Positions 1-8,431 of a DNA stretch of 64,000 nt are shown here, one piece after another. Numbering within the stretch: the first letter of the stretch is position 1; each line of letters begins with the position of its first letter. Location of the stretch: assembly GCF_014203735.1 (NCBI RefSeq), contig NZ_JACHJQ010000002.1:1239224-1303223 (forward strand), written 5' to 3'. The notes under the pieces were generated by a model, which was not told the origin of the DNA, did not search any database, and saw nothing but the letters and a program-made list of their open reading frames with translations. The stretch is from Actinophytocola algeriensis. Its GTDB lineage: Bacteria; Actinomycetota; Actinomycetes; Mycobacteriales; Pseudonocardiaceae. A program made the position numbers and the translations under genes.

Positions 1-2144
1 CCGGGGAAGGTGCGCTGCCGGGCACCGGAACCGACGTCCCACACCGTGGCCGCGCCATCCGAACCCACGGTGGCCAGCAGCCGGTCGTCGGGGCTGAAGT
101 CGACCCCGGCGACCGGGCCGCCGGTGGTCAGGACCGTCGGTTTCCTGCCGAGCACGTCCCCGTCGCGATCCCAGATCCGGACCGTGCCGTCGAAGCCGGC
201 ACTCGCCAGCTTGGCGCCGCTGGCACTCACGTCGAGGCCGGAGAGGTCGCCCTGGCCGGTGTCCAGCCCGACGCGGCCCCGGGAGTCGGCCACCGCCTGG
301 CGCAGCACCGCCGCCGCCTCCGCCGACGGCGACGTGTCGAACGCCTTCATGGCCAGTGACAGCCCGAGTTCCGGCTGCCTGGCCAGTTCGGCGCGGGCGG
401 TGGCCACCTGCCTGCGGTGCTCGGCCAGATCGCGTTCGGCCGCCACCCGGCCCGCCTGCACGACGGCCAGCCCGGCGAGGAGGCTGACCACCACCAGCGC
501 ACAGCTCAGGCTCATGACGAGCACGTTCCTGCGACGCCGTGCGGCCGCCTGCTCACGGCGCGCCCCGGCCCTGCCGGCTTCGAGGAACGCCTGCTCACGG
601 TCGTTGAGCACGGTGTCGGGTCGCCGTTCCCATGCGGACAGCCGGGCACCGCGGTAGAGCAGTCCCGGGTCCCGCTCGTGGCTGTCCCAGTCGGCTGCGG
701 CCTCGGTCAGCCGCCGGTGCAGGTGCAGTGCTTCGCGGTCCTCCGTCAGCCACTCGCGCAGCCGGGGCCAGGAGCCGATCAGTGCCTCGTGGGCGATCTC
801 GACGGTGTCACGGTCGAGGGTGAGCAGCCGCGCGGCCGCGAGTCGTTCCAGTACCAGGGCGAGATCCGCGTCCTGGCTGTCGAGTTCGGCGCGGGTGACA
901 CGGCGTTTGGTGTCCTCGGTGCCCTCACCCAGCGCGGTCAGCCGCAGGAACAACGCGGCCGCCACCTGCTGCTGACGGGGTTCGAACGAGTCGTACACCG
1001 CTTCCGCGGTCTGCCGCAGGGCACCGTCGATGCCACCGGCCGCCTGGAAACCTGCCAGTGACAGGGAGTTCCCTCTGCGCCGCAGCCAGGTTTCGCGGAG
1101 CGCGTGGGAAAGCAGTGGCAGGACACCGGTCTCGCCGTCGGCGTGGGTGCACAGGGTGGCCTGCAAAGCGGATTCCACCGAGCAGCCGACGCGCGTCGCG
1201 GGTTTCGTGATCGCGTCGCGCAGTTCCTGTCCCGACATCGGGCCGACCACCACCTGGTGGTTCTGCAGCACCTCGACCAGTTCCGGGTACCGGCTGCAGC
1301 GGCCGTAGAAGTCGGCGCGAATCCCCAGGACGATCCGCACCCGGCTGTTCTCCTCGGCCGCCGCGGTCACGAGCGACTCGATGAACCGGGAGCGTTCCCG
1401 CTGGTCGCGGCAGAGCGTGAAGACTTCCTCGAACTGGTCGACGACGATGATCACCTCGGCGTCGTCCGGCCGGTTGCTGAGCGCCTGCCGCACCAGCCGG
1501 TGCAGACCACGCGGCCCCTCGGCCAGTTCGCCGGCCAGCATGGCCGGGCCCGCGCCGAGCGGGGCGGCGAACTGGATCGCACATTCCTCGACCGGGTGCT
1601 GCCCCGGCGTCATCGTGATGACGACCGACTCCCCGGCCCGCAGTTGCGGCAGCAACCCCGCCCGCAGCAGCGAACTCTTCCCCGCACCCGAGGCGCCGAC
1701 CACGGCGACGAGCCGATGTGCACGGACCCGTTTGCTCAGCTTGTCGACGAGATCCTGCCTGCCGAAGAACAGGTCCGCGTCACGTTCCTGGAACGCGCTC
1801 AAACCCACATAAGGCGCCCGCGCGTCCGGGTCGGGCGGCTCAGGTTCCTTCTGCCGGGCGATGTCGGCGGCGACCTCGTGCCAGCGTTGTTCCCATTCCC
1901 CGGCATCACCGTCACAGGCACGGACATAAGCCAGCGTGATCGCCAGGCTGGGCAGTTTCTGCCCACCCGCCGCCGCCGACAACGCCGAAGCGGACACATG
2001 CGCCCGCGCGCCGAGCTCCCGGTACGACGGCTGCCCGGCCTTGGCCCGCAACCTCCGAAGATCCCCCGCGAACCGCCGTAGTACGTCGTCCTCGTCGCCC
2101 AATGGGCGTTCCCCACGCGGCAATGCGCTACCCCCGTCCCCCAC
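1..2144 (-). CDS. XRE-nSTAND1-WD40 repeat protein (3' end outside window)
   Basis: The minus-strand frame is open from about 2144 to the left edge, so the protein continues out of the window. It begins with a helix-turn-helix-like segment (about residues 8-60) and continues into an nSTAND1 NTPase. The Walker A is GASGAGKSSLL and the Walker B is VIIVVDQFEEVF. A hydrophobic helix (about VLVMSLSCALVVVSLLAGL) follows, and then the first WD40 repeats (GFDGTVRIWDRDG, GSDGAATVWDVGSG). This architecture is a common actinobacterial signalling or regulatory protein of unknown target. The GTG at 2144 (VGDGG...) is the first in-frame start after the regulatory repeats; TTG at 2123 is an alternative. It is divergent from the secreted-protein gene at 2243 and shares its upstream region. 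The family is well supported; the start and biological role are not. Confidence 0.85.
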   Translation of the reverse strand, partial: MGDGGSALPRGERPLGDEDDVLRRFAGDLRRLRAKAGQPSYRELGARAHVSASALSAAAGGQKLPSLAITLAYVRACDGDAGEWEQRWHEVAADIARQKEPEPPDPDARAPYVGLSAFQERDADLFFGRQDLVDKLSKRVRAHRLVAVVGASGAGKSSLLRAGLLPQLRAGESVVITMTPGQHPVEECAIQFAAPLGAGPAMLAGELAEGPRGLHRLVRQALSNRPDDAEVIIVVDQFEEVFTLCRDQRERSRFIESLVTAAAEENSRVRIVLGIRADFYGRCSRYPELVEVLQNHQVVVGPMSGQELRDAITKPATRVGCSVESALQATLCTHADGETGVLPLLSHALRETWLRRRGNSLSLAGFQAAGGIDGALRQTAEAVYDSFEPRQQQVAAALFLRLTALGEGTEDTKRRVTRAELDSQDADLALVLERLAAARLLTLDRDTVEIAHEALIGSWPRLREWLTEDREALHLHRRLTEAAADWDSHERDPGLLYRGARLSAWERRPDTVLNDREQAFLEAGRAGARREQAAARRRRNVLVMSLSCALVVVSLLAGLAVVQAGRVAAERDLAEHRRQVATARAELARQPELGLSLAMKAFDTSPSAEAAAVLRQAVADSRGRVGLDTGQGDLSGLDVSASGAKLASAGFDGTVRIWDRDGDVLGRKPTVLTTGGPVAGVDFSPDDRLLATVGSDGAATVWDVGSGARQRTFP

Positions 2145-2149
2145 TGCGA

Positions 2150-2200
2150 TTGTGCACGATCCGTTGTGCACCGTCCAGCGACCGATCGTGCACAACGGAT
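2150..2200. promoter_or_regulatory. Divergent operator: three TTGTGCAC boxes with a perfect inverted repeat
   Basis: ATCCGTTGTGCAC (2159-2171) and its exact reverse complement GTGCACAACGGAT (2188-2200) form a perfect 13-bp inverted repeat with a 16-bp spacer. A third TTGTGCAC lies at 2150-2157 in direct orientation, 14 bp from the second. The boxes sit between two divergent genes starting at 2144 (minus) and 2243 (plus). This is the position expected for a shared operator; a binding protein is not identified. Confidence 0.55.
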
Positions 2201-2242
2201 CCGCGCTAGACACAGCAGGTACACGACCGAAAGGGAGCGATT

Positions 2243-2641
2243 GTGCGCAAGATTCTCGTGTTGCTGGCCGGGGTCATCACGGCGGCCAGCCTGATCAGCG
2301 GAGGCGGTGTGGCCACCGCGGACACCCTCACCGTCCAGGGCTGCTACGACAACGCGAAGCCCTACAACAAGTACATGGACGAGGCGTACGCGCCCAGCGG
2401 ATTCCCCAGAAACTGGTTCACAACGACGTCGAACTGCGGCGACATCAACATCCTCACTGCCGCACAACGAAACGTAAAGGTCTGTTTTCTCCCCTCTCAG
2501 GGTGGGATGTCTTGCCAACTTAAGTGGACATTGACCAAACCCAGCGCCTGGACCGTGGTCGCCACCGGCGTGAAAGACGGCACACGATTCGGATTCCAGT
2601 TCAGCACCGCCGGCGCCAACAGCGGTCACTACGCAGCCTGA
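2243..2641 (+). CDS. Small secreted four-cysteine protein, unknown function
   Basis: This is a 132-aa protein with a clear Sec signal peptide: MRK, then a hydrophobic core (ILVLLAGVITAASLI), then a likely AxA-type cleavage site near VATADT at about residue 27. The mature part of about 105 residues has four cysteines (GCY, NCG, VCF, SCQ), consistent with two disulfides in a small extracellular domain. The GTG start is preceded by AGGGAGC at a suitable distance. I do not recognise the family. It is followed by a strong terminator and diverges from the nSTAND regulator, so the two may be co-controlled through the TTGTGCAC boxes. It could be an inhibitor-like or binding protein, but nothing in the sequence decides that. 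Confidence 0.8.
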   Translation: MRKILVLLAGVITAASLISGGGVATADTLTVQGCYDNAKPYNKYMDEAYAPSGFPRNWFTTTSNCGDINILTAAQRNVKVCFLPSQGGMSCQLKWTLTKPSAWTVVATGVKDGTRFGFQFSTAGANSGHYAA

Positions 2642-2655
2642 TCACCTGATCGCCG

Positions 2656-2690
2656 ACGGCCGCCGCCTTCCTGGGGGAGGCGGCGGCCGT
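2656..2690 (+). terminator. Rho-independent-type hairpin after the secreted-protein gene
   Basis: ACGGCCGCCGCC (2656-2667) pairs perfectly with GGCGGCGGCCGT (2679-2690) across an 11-nt loop. It lies 15 nt after the stop codon. As is usual in actinomycetes, there is no long T-tract. Confidence 0.8.
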
Positions 2691-2725
2691 GTGCTTTGGG
2701 TATGAGGGGAGATGTACGGGCGGCG

Positions 2726-2745
2726 ACTAGCTTGAGTTTAACGTG
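2726..2745 (+). repeat. Left terminal inverted repeat of the IS
   Basis: ACTAGCTTGAGTTTAACGTG is the mirror of the right end at 4193-4213, apart from a single-base length difference in the T/A run. Confidence 0.8.
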
Positions 2746-2791
2746 CTGGGCCTGATGGCTGACCCCTGTAGATCATGGACGAAGCCCTTGG

Positions 2792-4340
2792 TTGATCATT
2801 CCTCTGCGACAGAAGGACGACCACGACCAAGGGCTTCTGTTGATCAGTGTGCACGACACCGGCTCTGCCGGTGTGTCCGGGGACCTCACCCGCTTCCGCC
2901 AGGAGCTTTACCGGTGCTTGTCCAGGCGGGGAGATGCGTTGTTCGAGCTGGTCGATGCGGTGTTGTGCGCGGACGGGCCGGTGCGGTCGTTGCCGGAGTT
3001 GTCCCTGGTAGGTGAACACCGTCGCGGACACGGCAGCCTGTATGCGGGCCTGGCGCGTGGCCGGGTGGACGCCGACCGGCTGCGACGTGCTCTGGCGGCT
3101 GGGCCGTTGCCGCGGGCGGCGGATGGCCGGCTGGTGTTGGCGGTCGATGTCACCTGCTGGCTGCGTCCGGAGGCGCATACCTCGCCGAAGCGGATCCTGT
3201 GCCATACCTACGGACGCGGCAAAGACACCCACATCATGGTGCCCGGCTGGCCCTACTCGATCGTCGTGGCGTTGGAGACCGGCCGCAGCTCCTGGACCGC
3301 GCCAGCCCGGCGACCGAGAAATCCTGCTGGTGGCCGACGCGGGCTATGACGGTCCCCGGCTCGCGTTCCTGTTGGCGGACCTGCCAGTGGTCGTGCTGGT
3401 TCGGATGCGCTCGGACCGAGTGCTACGCCGCTCCACGCCAGCGCGCCTGCCGGGCACCATGGGGCGGCCTCGCCGCCACGGCGACGAGTTCGTCTTCGGT
3501 GACCCCGCCACCTGGAGCGAGCCGGACGTGACCACACGTACTGACACCCGGCTTTACGGCCCAGCACTGGCCCGCGCCTGGAACCGGCTGCACCCACGCC
3601 TGACCCACCGCACCGCCTGGACAACCCACCTCGGGAAGCTCCCCATCATCGAGGGAACCGTGATCCGCCTCGAGGTCGACCGGCTGCCATCCGGCGCGAT
3701 CCCGAAACCGGTCTGGCTCTGGCATTCCGCCACCGATCTCGATGCCACGGTGGTTGACCTTCTCTGGCAAGCGTTCCTGCGGCGGTTCGACATCGAGCAC
3801 ACCTTCCGCATGCTCAAACAAACCCTCGGCTGGACCACGCCGAAACTCCGCACGCCCGAGCAGGGCGATCGCTGGACCTGGCTGCTCCTGGCCGCCTACA
3901 CCCAACTCCGTCTCGCCCGCGATCTCACCGCGGACCTACGCCCCCTGGGAGAAACCGCCCGCCCTGGCCGACTGACCCCGGCCCGGGTCCACCGCGGGTT
4001 TCGGCACCTCCGCACAACAATCGGTACACCAGCCAGCGCACCGAAACCCACCCGACCAGGCCCAGGACGCCCCACCGGACAACCCAACCAACGACCAGCC
4101 CCACGACACGACGTCCACATCGCCACCAGCGCCGACACACCGACGACCCGCAGCAGCAAAAACCACGTCCAGCACCCCCCGACCCCGCCGAACACGTTAA
4201 AACTCAAGCTAGTGTTCAGCGATCGGCGGCTGCCCCGACGGGGAACAGGGCGAAGTCGTCGAGGCTCAGTTCGGCGAACAGCTCGGTGTGCGCGGCGCCG
4301 GTCCACGGCCAGACGATCGGCAGTCCGGCCCGGTCGGTGA
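2792..4340 (+). pseudogene. Transposase (NF041680-like DDE family), internally deleted and frameshifted
   Basis: The N-terminal part (frame of 2792-3349) contains RRGDALFELVDAVLCADGPV and VLAVDVTCWLRPEAHTSP. The C-terminal part (another frame, from about 3310) contains EILLVADAGYDGPRLAFLLA, RFDIEHTFRMLKQTLGW and LRTPEQGDRWTWLLLAAYTQ. These blocks are typical of a large actinobacterial transposase group. At the junction, ALETGRSSWT runs almost directly into GDREILLVADAGYD. From memory of the family, roughly 40-50 residues normally lie between these motifs, so a piece of about 130-150 bp appears to be lost together with the reading frame. The second frame also runs past the right inverted repeat into flanking DNA before stopping near 4340. 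The enzyme is almost certainly inactive. Confidence 0.8.
4193..4213 (-). repeat. Right terminal inverted repeat of the IS
   Basis: Read on the minus strand it gives ACTAGCTTGAG followed by TTTTAACGTG. It matches the left repeat with one inserted T. Confidence 0.8.
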
Positions 4341-5682
4341 ACCAGCTCGAGCACGCGACGAAGGTGGTGTTCGGCAAGGCTTCGCGCACCGTGTCGCAGA
4401 ACCGGAGGGTCGCCGCTGTGGTCGGTGCCAGCGCGACCCGGCGCGCACGAATCACGTCCAGAAGCCTGAGCAGATAGCCGACCTCGTCGGCGAGTATGGC
4501 CGGCGCCGGCACCACGTTGACCGGCGCGAAGGGCCCGTTCAACAGGAAGAGGTTCGGCATGCCGGGCAGCGCGACGCCGCGGTACGAGTACACGCCGTCC
4601 GCCCACAGCTCGTCGACGGTCACACCGCTGATGCCCTCGACGCGCATCGGCCGCATGTAGGCGTGGCTGTCGAAACCGGTGGCGAAGACGAGGACGTCCA
4701 GGTCGTGTGCGCGGCCGTCGCCGTCGATCACGCCTGCCGGGGTGATCCGGGTCAGCGGACCGGTCACCGGCGTCACGTTGGGTCGTTGAAGCACCTGGTA
4801 GAAGTGCTCGGACTTCGGGATGCGCCGGCAGCCGACCTCCTCGTCCGGGGTCAGCCGCGCGCGAAGCCCGGGGTCGCGTACCTGGCGGGCCAGCTCGGCG
4901 AGGTACCGGCGCCGCATCCCGTCGCGTTCCGGGCCCGGCGCCAGTCGCCAGCCTTCACCGCCCTCGGCCCGGACCTTCATGGCGCGCAGCCGCCGGTCCC
5001 ACAGCCGCCCGGCTCCGGGCAGCGCGGGCACCATCCGCTCCCACCACGAGATGGCCGGGTTCGGGCGCACCATGATCCACTGCGGTCGACGGATGAAGTG
5101 TGTGACCTCCACGCCGCGCATGCCCAGTTCGGTGACGATCTGAACGCCGCTCGAGCCGGCTCCGATCACTCCGACCCGCCGCCCGTCCAGTTCGACCGAG
5201 TGGTCCCAGCACGCGGAGTGGAACGCCGGCCCGGCGAAACTGTCGCGTCCCGTGATCGACGGCAGGACAGGCACCCGCAGGAAGCCGGTCGCGCTCACCA
5301 CAACGTCCGCGGTGAACGTCCGCCCGTCGGCGGCGTCCAGTACCCAGCGACCGCCGTCGTACCGGGCCGCGCGGATCTCACAACCGAACCGGACGTGCTC
5401 GACGATGCGCCGGCCGCGAGCGAGCCGCACGAGGTAGTCCTGGATCTCCCGGCCCGGGGCGTACCGTCGAGACCAGCGGCGGCCGCGCGCGAACGGGAGC
5501 TCGTACCCGCGCGTGACGACATCGACGTACAGACCGGGGTAGGTGTTGTCCCGCCACGTGCCACCAACCTCGCGGGCTTGCTCGTAGACCGTGTGACAGA
5601 TTCCCCGCCGACGCAGCTCGTCGGCCAGGAACAGTCCCGCGATACCGGCGCCGATGACGGCCACCTCGAAGGGAGGACCCAC
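4216..5682 (-). CDS. Class B flavin monooxygenase (Baeyer-Villiger type)
   Basis: This 488-aa protein has an N-terminal FAD Rossmann motif (VAVIGAGIAGLFLADELRRR, residues about 7-26). It also has GGTWRDNTYPGLYVDV, typical of FMO/BVMO enzymes, and a second nucleotide motif GVIGAGSSGVQ. Just before the second motif, FAGPAFHSACWD fits the Baeyer-Villiger fingerprint FxGxxxHxxxW[P/D]. FATGFDSHAYM lies in the C-terminal half. The family inserts oxygen into ketones or oxidises N/S atoms using NADPH and FAD. The GTG start follows GGAGGGAG at good spacing. It is the last gene of the six-gene minus-strand operon beginning at 10485, 12 nt after the methyltransferase gene. Its 3' end is intact but touches the IS. 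The substrate is unknown. Confidence 0.9.
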   Translation of the reverse strand: MGPPFEVAVIGAGIAGLFLADELRRRGICHTVYEQAREVGGTWRDNTYPGLYVDVVTRGYELPFARGRRWSRRYAPGREIQDYLVRLARGRRIVEHVRFGCEIRAARYDGGRWVLDAADGRTFTADVVVSATGFLRVPVLPSITGRDSFAGPAFHSACWDHSVELDGRRVGVIGAGSSGVQIVTELGMRGVEVTHFIRRPQWIMVRPNPAISWWERMVPALPGAGRLWDRRLRAMKVRAEGGEGWRLAPGPERDGMRRRYLAELARQVRDPGLRARLTPDEEVGCRRIPKSEHFYQVLQRPNVTPVTGPLTRITPAGVIDGDGRAHDLDVLVFATGFDSHAYMRPMRVEGISGVTVDELWADGVYSYRGVALPGMPNLFLLNGPFAPVNVVPAPAILADEVGYLLRLLDVIRARRVALAPTTAATLRFCDTVREALPNTTFVACSSWFTDRAGLPIVWPWTGAAHTELFAELSLDDFALFPVGAAADR

Positions 5683-5694
5683 GTGGCTCCCTCC

Positions 5695-6513
5695 TCAGAC
5701 GGCCCGACGTCCCGCCCACACGACCACCGCCTCGTACCATTCCTCCCCCTGTATCGGCACCACGGTCACCTCGCACGCCTCCAGCCCACGTGTTTCCAGT
5801 GCATCGGCAACGAAATCGGTGGACAGGAACGTGGTGTCATAGCCTTTCTCCGCGATGGCGTCGGGTGTACGCAACCAGTTCGCACCGATCACCGTCCCTC
5901 CTGGAGCGACGCGGGTCGCCGTTTCGTTGATGCTGCGGTGAAAGTGGTCGGGGCCGTCGGCCAGACCGAAACAACCGAACGCGGTGACCAAGTCATAGGT
6001 CGAGCGTGGCACCGCGTCCGGCCACGTCTGGGAGAAGTCGAACACCAGGTAACGCCAGCCAGCATCGCGAAAGCGAGCGAGGTGCCGTTCGTCGCGGCCG
6101 TACATCGCCAAGGCGTCGCGATAGCACCGCGGGACCCGGGATGAACGCACGATGCGATCCAGCACCACCAGTGCTTCGACCGACGCGTCCACCACGGTAA
6201 TCGACGCGACCTCTTCCAAAGCACAGCACCAGAACAGTGTGGACGTTCCCGCGCCGAGATCCAGCCATTCGCCACCCCCGCCCCACCTGTCGAGAGCGGC
6301 GAGGATCTGCTCGGTTCCCATCCCGTGCGCGAGCGGGCCGGAGAAGTTCTTCTGTGCGTACGTGTTGAAGTAGGCCAGGCTGGCGCGGTCGACGTTCAGG
6401 TGCTCCCAGTCCGTGATCTCCCGGAAGCCGGTCTCGTTGGAGAACTCCCGGGTCGACTCGGGTATCCAGCCGGTGACCTCTTCCCTGGTGTACTGGCGAA
6501 CCATGCCTCTCAC
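5695..6513 (-). CDS. SAM-dependent methyltransferase-like protein (NNMT/PNMT-like)
   Basis: This 272-aa class I methyltransferase-fold protein carries motif I WLDLGAGTSTLFWCCALEE at about residues 84-102, followed by an acidic ribose-binding residue (ITVVDAS). TYDLVTAFGCFGLADGPDHF corresponds to the motif IV region. The layout, with an aromatic N-terminal part (YFNTYAQKNFSGPL) before motif I, recalls the nicotinamide/phenylethanolamine N-methyltransferase group, which acts on small amines. That resemblance is by eye only. The start overlaps the stop of the upstream gene (ATGA at 6510-6513), showing translational coupling within the operon. Because an AdoMet decarboxylase-like gene is in the same operon, transfer of an aminopropyl rather than a methyl group is an alternative worth keeping open. 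Confidence 0.8.
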   Translation of the reverse strand: MRGMVRQYTREEVTGWIPESTREFSNETGFREITDWEHLNVDRASLAYFNTYAQKNFSGPLAHGMGTEQILAALDRWGGGGEWLDLGAGTSTLFWCCALEEVASITVVDASVEALVVLDRIVRSSRVPRCYRDALAMYGRDERHLARFRDAGWRYLVFDFSQTWPDAVPRSTYDLVTAFGCFGLADGPDHFHRSINETATRVAPGGTVIGANWLRTPDAIAEKGYDTTFLSTDFVADALETRGLEACEVTVVPIQGEEWYEAVVVWAGRRAV

Positions 6514-7319
6514 TCATTCCCGGGTGCTCGGTTCTCGAGTATGAAGATCATTCGTGGGTCACCGGCCTCGTAGGGCTTGAAGGCGTAGTCGCCGTACAAC
6601 GCGGCGCACCGCAGGCCAGACCGCGCCGCGAGACGCAGGAAACTGTCGCGGTTGTGCCGCCGGTACCGCACCGACGCCCGCCAGCCGCACACACCGGCAC
6701 CCGCCTCGTCGAGCGAGTAGTGGAAGTCGATCGTCACCGTGCCATCGTGGTGGTGACGTTGGCGACGACGGCGTGTGCACACTCCGCCAGCTCCGTCCGT
6801 GACACGGCGCCACTCGTCGACCCAGACATCGTCGGGGACGCGCCTGTCGTAGTAGCCGAGAGCGTAGGGCGAGCCGTCCACACGCGCCGAGAAGTCGGCG
6901 AGATCGACAGCGATGAAGCCATCGTCCTCGAGCCGTCGCGCGAAGCCGCGCAACGCCTGTACGGCTTCGCCGTCGTCGGTCAGGAACTGGAAGCCTTCCC
7001 GGATGACGAAGACCGCGTCGAACCTCTCGGCGAGATCCAGCGCACGCATGTCGGCGACGACAGGCCTGACGCGTGGTCGCGGTGAGGTGCGCGCCAGCTT
7101 TCGCCGGACCAGCGCGATCATGCTTGGCTCGAGGTCGACCGCGGTGACGTGCTTCCCCAGTGCCGCAAGATAAAGCGCACGCGTGCCCGACCCGCACGGC
7201 AGCTCCAGTATGGTGTCGGCGCCGTCCGCGAGCGCCGCCCAGAACGACAGGTCGTTGTCATCCGTGTACTCGACGTCGTAGATCTCCGACCGGCGCGAGT
7301 AGTCGTTGACCACGCTCAT
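6510..7319 (-). CDS. Class I SAM-dependent methyltransferase
   Basis: In this 269-aa protein, motif I is ILELPCGSGTRALYLAALG (about residues 38-56) and the ribose-binding acid is in HVTAVDLEPSMI. Motif IV is FDAVFVIREGFQFL and the post-IV region is GFIAVDLADFSARV. These fit the Methyltransf_25/ubiE-like superfamily. The substrate cannot be read from the sequence. It overlaps both neighbours by 4 bp (ATGA) and so is a translationally coupled middle gene of the radical-SAM operon. Two consecutive methyltransferase genes suggest two transfer steps or a split substrate range. Confidence 0.85.
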   Translation of the reverse strand: MSVVNDYSRRSEIYDVEYTDDNDLSFWAALADGADTILELPCGSGTRALYLAALGKHVTAVDLEPSMIALVRRKLARTSPRPRVRPVVADMRALDLAERFDAVFVIREGFQFLTDDGEAVQALRGFARRLEDDGFIAVDLADFSARVDGSPYALGYYDRRVPDDVWVDEWRRVTDGAGGVCTRRRRQRHHHDGTVTIDFHYSLDEAGAGVCGWRASVRYRRHNRDSFLRLAARSGLRCAALYGDYAFKPYEAGDPRMIFILENRAPGNE

Positions 7320-8431
7320 ATCAGCGACGCCATCCCGGGGGCGCCGGCGAACGACTCCTTGAGGTAGGGGTGGGTGATCCTGCCACCCTCGACGATCTTG
7401 CCTGTGGTGAAGAACGCGTTCTCGCGTTCCGCGTAGATCGCGTCGCCGAGCTCGATCAGGTACGGTGTGACGTTGCGGCTCTTCGCCTGCGAGGCCGTGC
7501 GCGGCACGCGCGAAGGGATCCGGTCCATCTTGTAGTGCAGGACACCGTCCACCTCGTAGACCGGGTCGTCGAACGAGCTGGTGCGATGAAACGTCGGCAT
7601 CCAGCCGACGCCGTCACCGTAGCCACACGTGACGTCCATCAGCAGCGACCCCTTCTTCATCATCGCCAGGTGGCGCTTCTCGATCATCGGCGGCGTGTCC
7701 TCCGTGGCTATCAGGATCGCGCCCATGACGAGATCGGCTTTCCGTAGTTCCTCCTCCAGCACGTCCGCCGAGTTCAGCCGGCACGTGACGGTGGGCCCGA
7801 CGGTGGCCGCGAACTCCCGCAGGCGGGTACGGTCGCGCCCCAGGACCGTGACCGCACATCCCATGGCGGCGGCCGCGCGTACCGCGGCTCCGCCGACCTT
7901 GCCATGACCGATGACCAGCACCCTGGGGTCGTCCGCTCCGGGAACGTGTGCGAGCAGTACGCCTGAGCCGCCGAAATGTGCCTGCAACAGGTAGGCACCC
8001 TGGATGAAGGCGAGCTTGCCGGTGATCTCCATGTCCGATCGCGGCAGTGGCACGACGTGGTCCGGCGTCACGCAGTACTCCAGCGAGTACGCCGTCATGC
8101 CGGACTCGCACATGAGGCGAACCATCTCCACCTCGCCCTCGGCATGGAAGGAGGAAGCCAACGTCAGGCCCGAGCGGAAGTACCGGAAATCCTCCGGCTG
8201 CGGCGTCTTGTACTTCACGACATAGGCCGCACGCCAGACGTCGTCGCGGGACACGACGCTCGCCCCGTTGTCCGCGAACTCGGCGTCAGCTATGCCCAGC
8301 TCGGCACCCGTCTTCGTCTCGACCCACACGTCGAACCCTGCCGCACGGTACGCAGGCACCTCGCTCGGCACGACCATGCATCGCGCTTCGCCGGGGTACC
8401 GCTCACGCGCGAAAGCGATGATCTTGGTCAT
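7316..8431 (-). CDS. Alanine dehydrogenase/PNT-family oxidoreductase, divergent
   Basis: This 371-aa protein has the alanine dehydrogenase/pyridine-nucleotide transhydrogenase layout, with an N-terminal catalytic domain and a Rossmann motif VLVIGHGKVGGAAV at about residue 190. Blocks matching AlaDH include VVKYKTPQPEDF (position of the catalytic Lys region), LASSFHAEGE (catalytic His region), GVLLAHVPG, and VLHYKM...VPRTASQAKSRNVTPYL. The usual N-terminal VPKE..ENRV substrate-binding segment is replaced by AFARERYPGEARCMVV, so the substrate is probably not simple alanine/pyruvate. Relatives include opine-forming and saccharopine-type dehydrogenases, which reductively couple an amine to a 2-oxoacid. 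It overlaps SpeD and the methyltransferase by 4 bp each, placing it in the same pathway. Confidence 0.85.
   Translation of the reverse strand: MTKIIAFARERYPGEARCMVVPSEVPAYRAAGFDVWVETKTGAELGIADAEFADNGASVVSRDDVWRAAYVVKYKTPQPEDFRYFRSGLTLASSFHAEGEVEMVRLMCESGMTAYSLEYCVTPDHVVPLPRSDMEITGKLAFIQGAYLLQAHFGGSGVLLAHVPGADDPRVLVIGHGKVGGAAVRAAAAMGCAVTVLGRDRTRLREFAATVGPTVTCRLNSADVLEEELRKADLVMGAILIATEDTPPMIEKRHLAMMKKGSLLMDVTCGYGDGVGWMPTFHRTSSFDDPVYEVDGVLHYKMDRIPSRVPRTASQAKSRNVTPYLIELGDAIYAERENAFFTTGKIVEGGRITHPYLKESFAGAPGMASLI

Larger units (their letters stand above)
2726..4213 (+). mobile_element. Insertion sequence with broken transposase
   Basis: An element of about 1.49 kb is bounded by near-perfect terminal inverted repeats: ACTAGCTTGAGTTTAACGTG at 2726-2745 and its complement at 4193-4213, which has one extra A. 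Between them lies one transposase-like reading frame in two pieces. No obvious target-site duplication flanks the repeats (left flank gggcggcg, right flank gttcagcg). The right end abuts the stop codon (4216-4218) of the monooxygenase gene on the other strand, so the insertion removed or replaced whatever followed that operon. Confidence 0.8.

Noticed and set aside
4288-6144. A 618-aa plus-strand frame opposite the monooxygenase and methyltransferase
   Set aside because: It lacks motifs, and the minus strand carries FAD- and SAM-binding signatures in well-spaced, overlapping genes.
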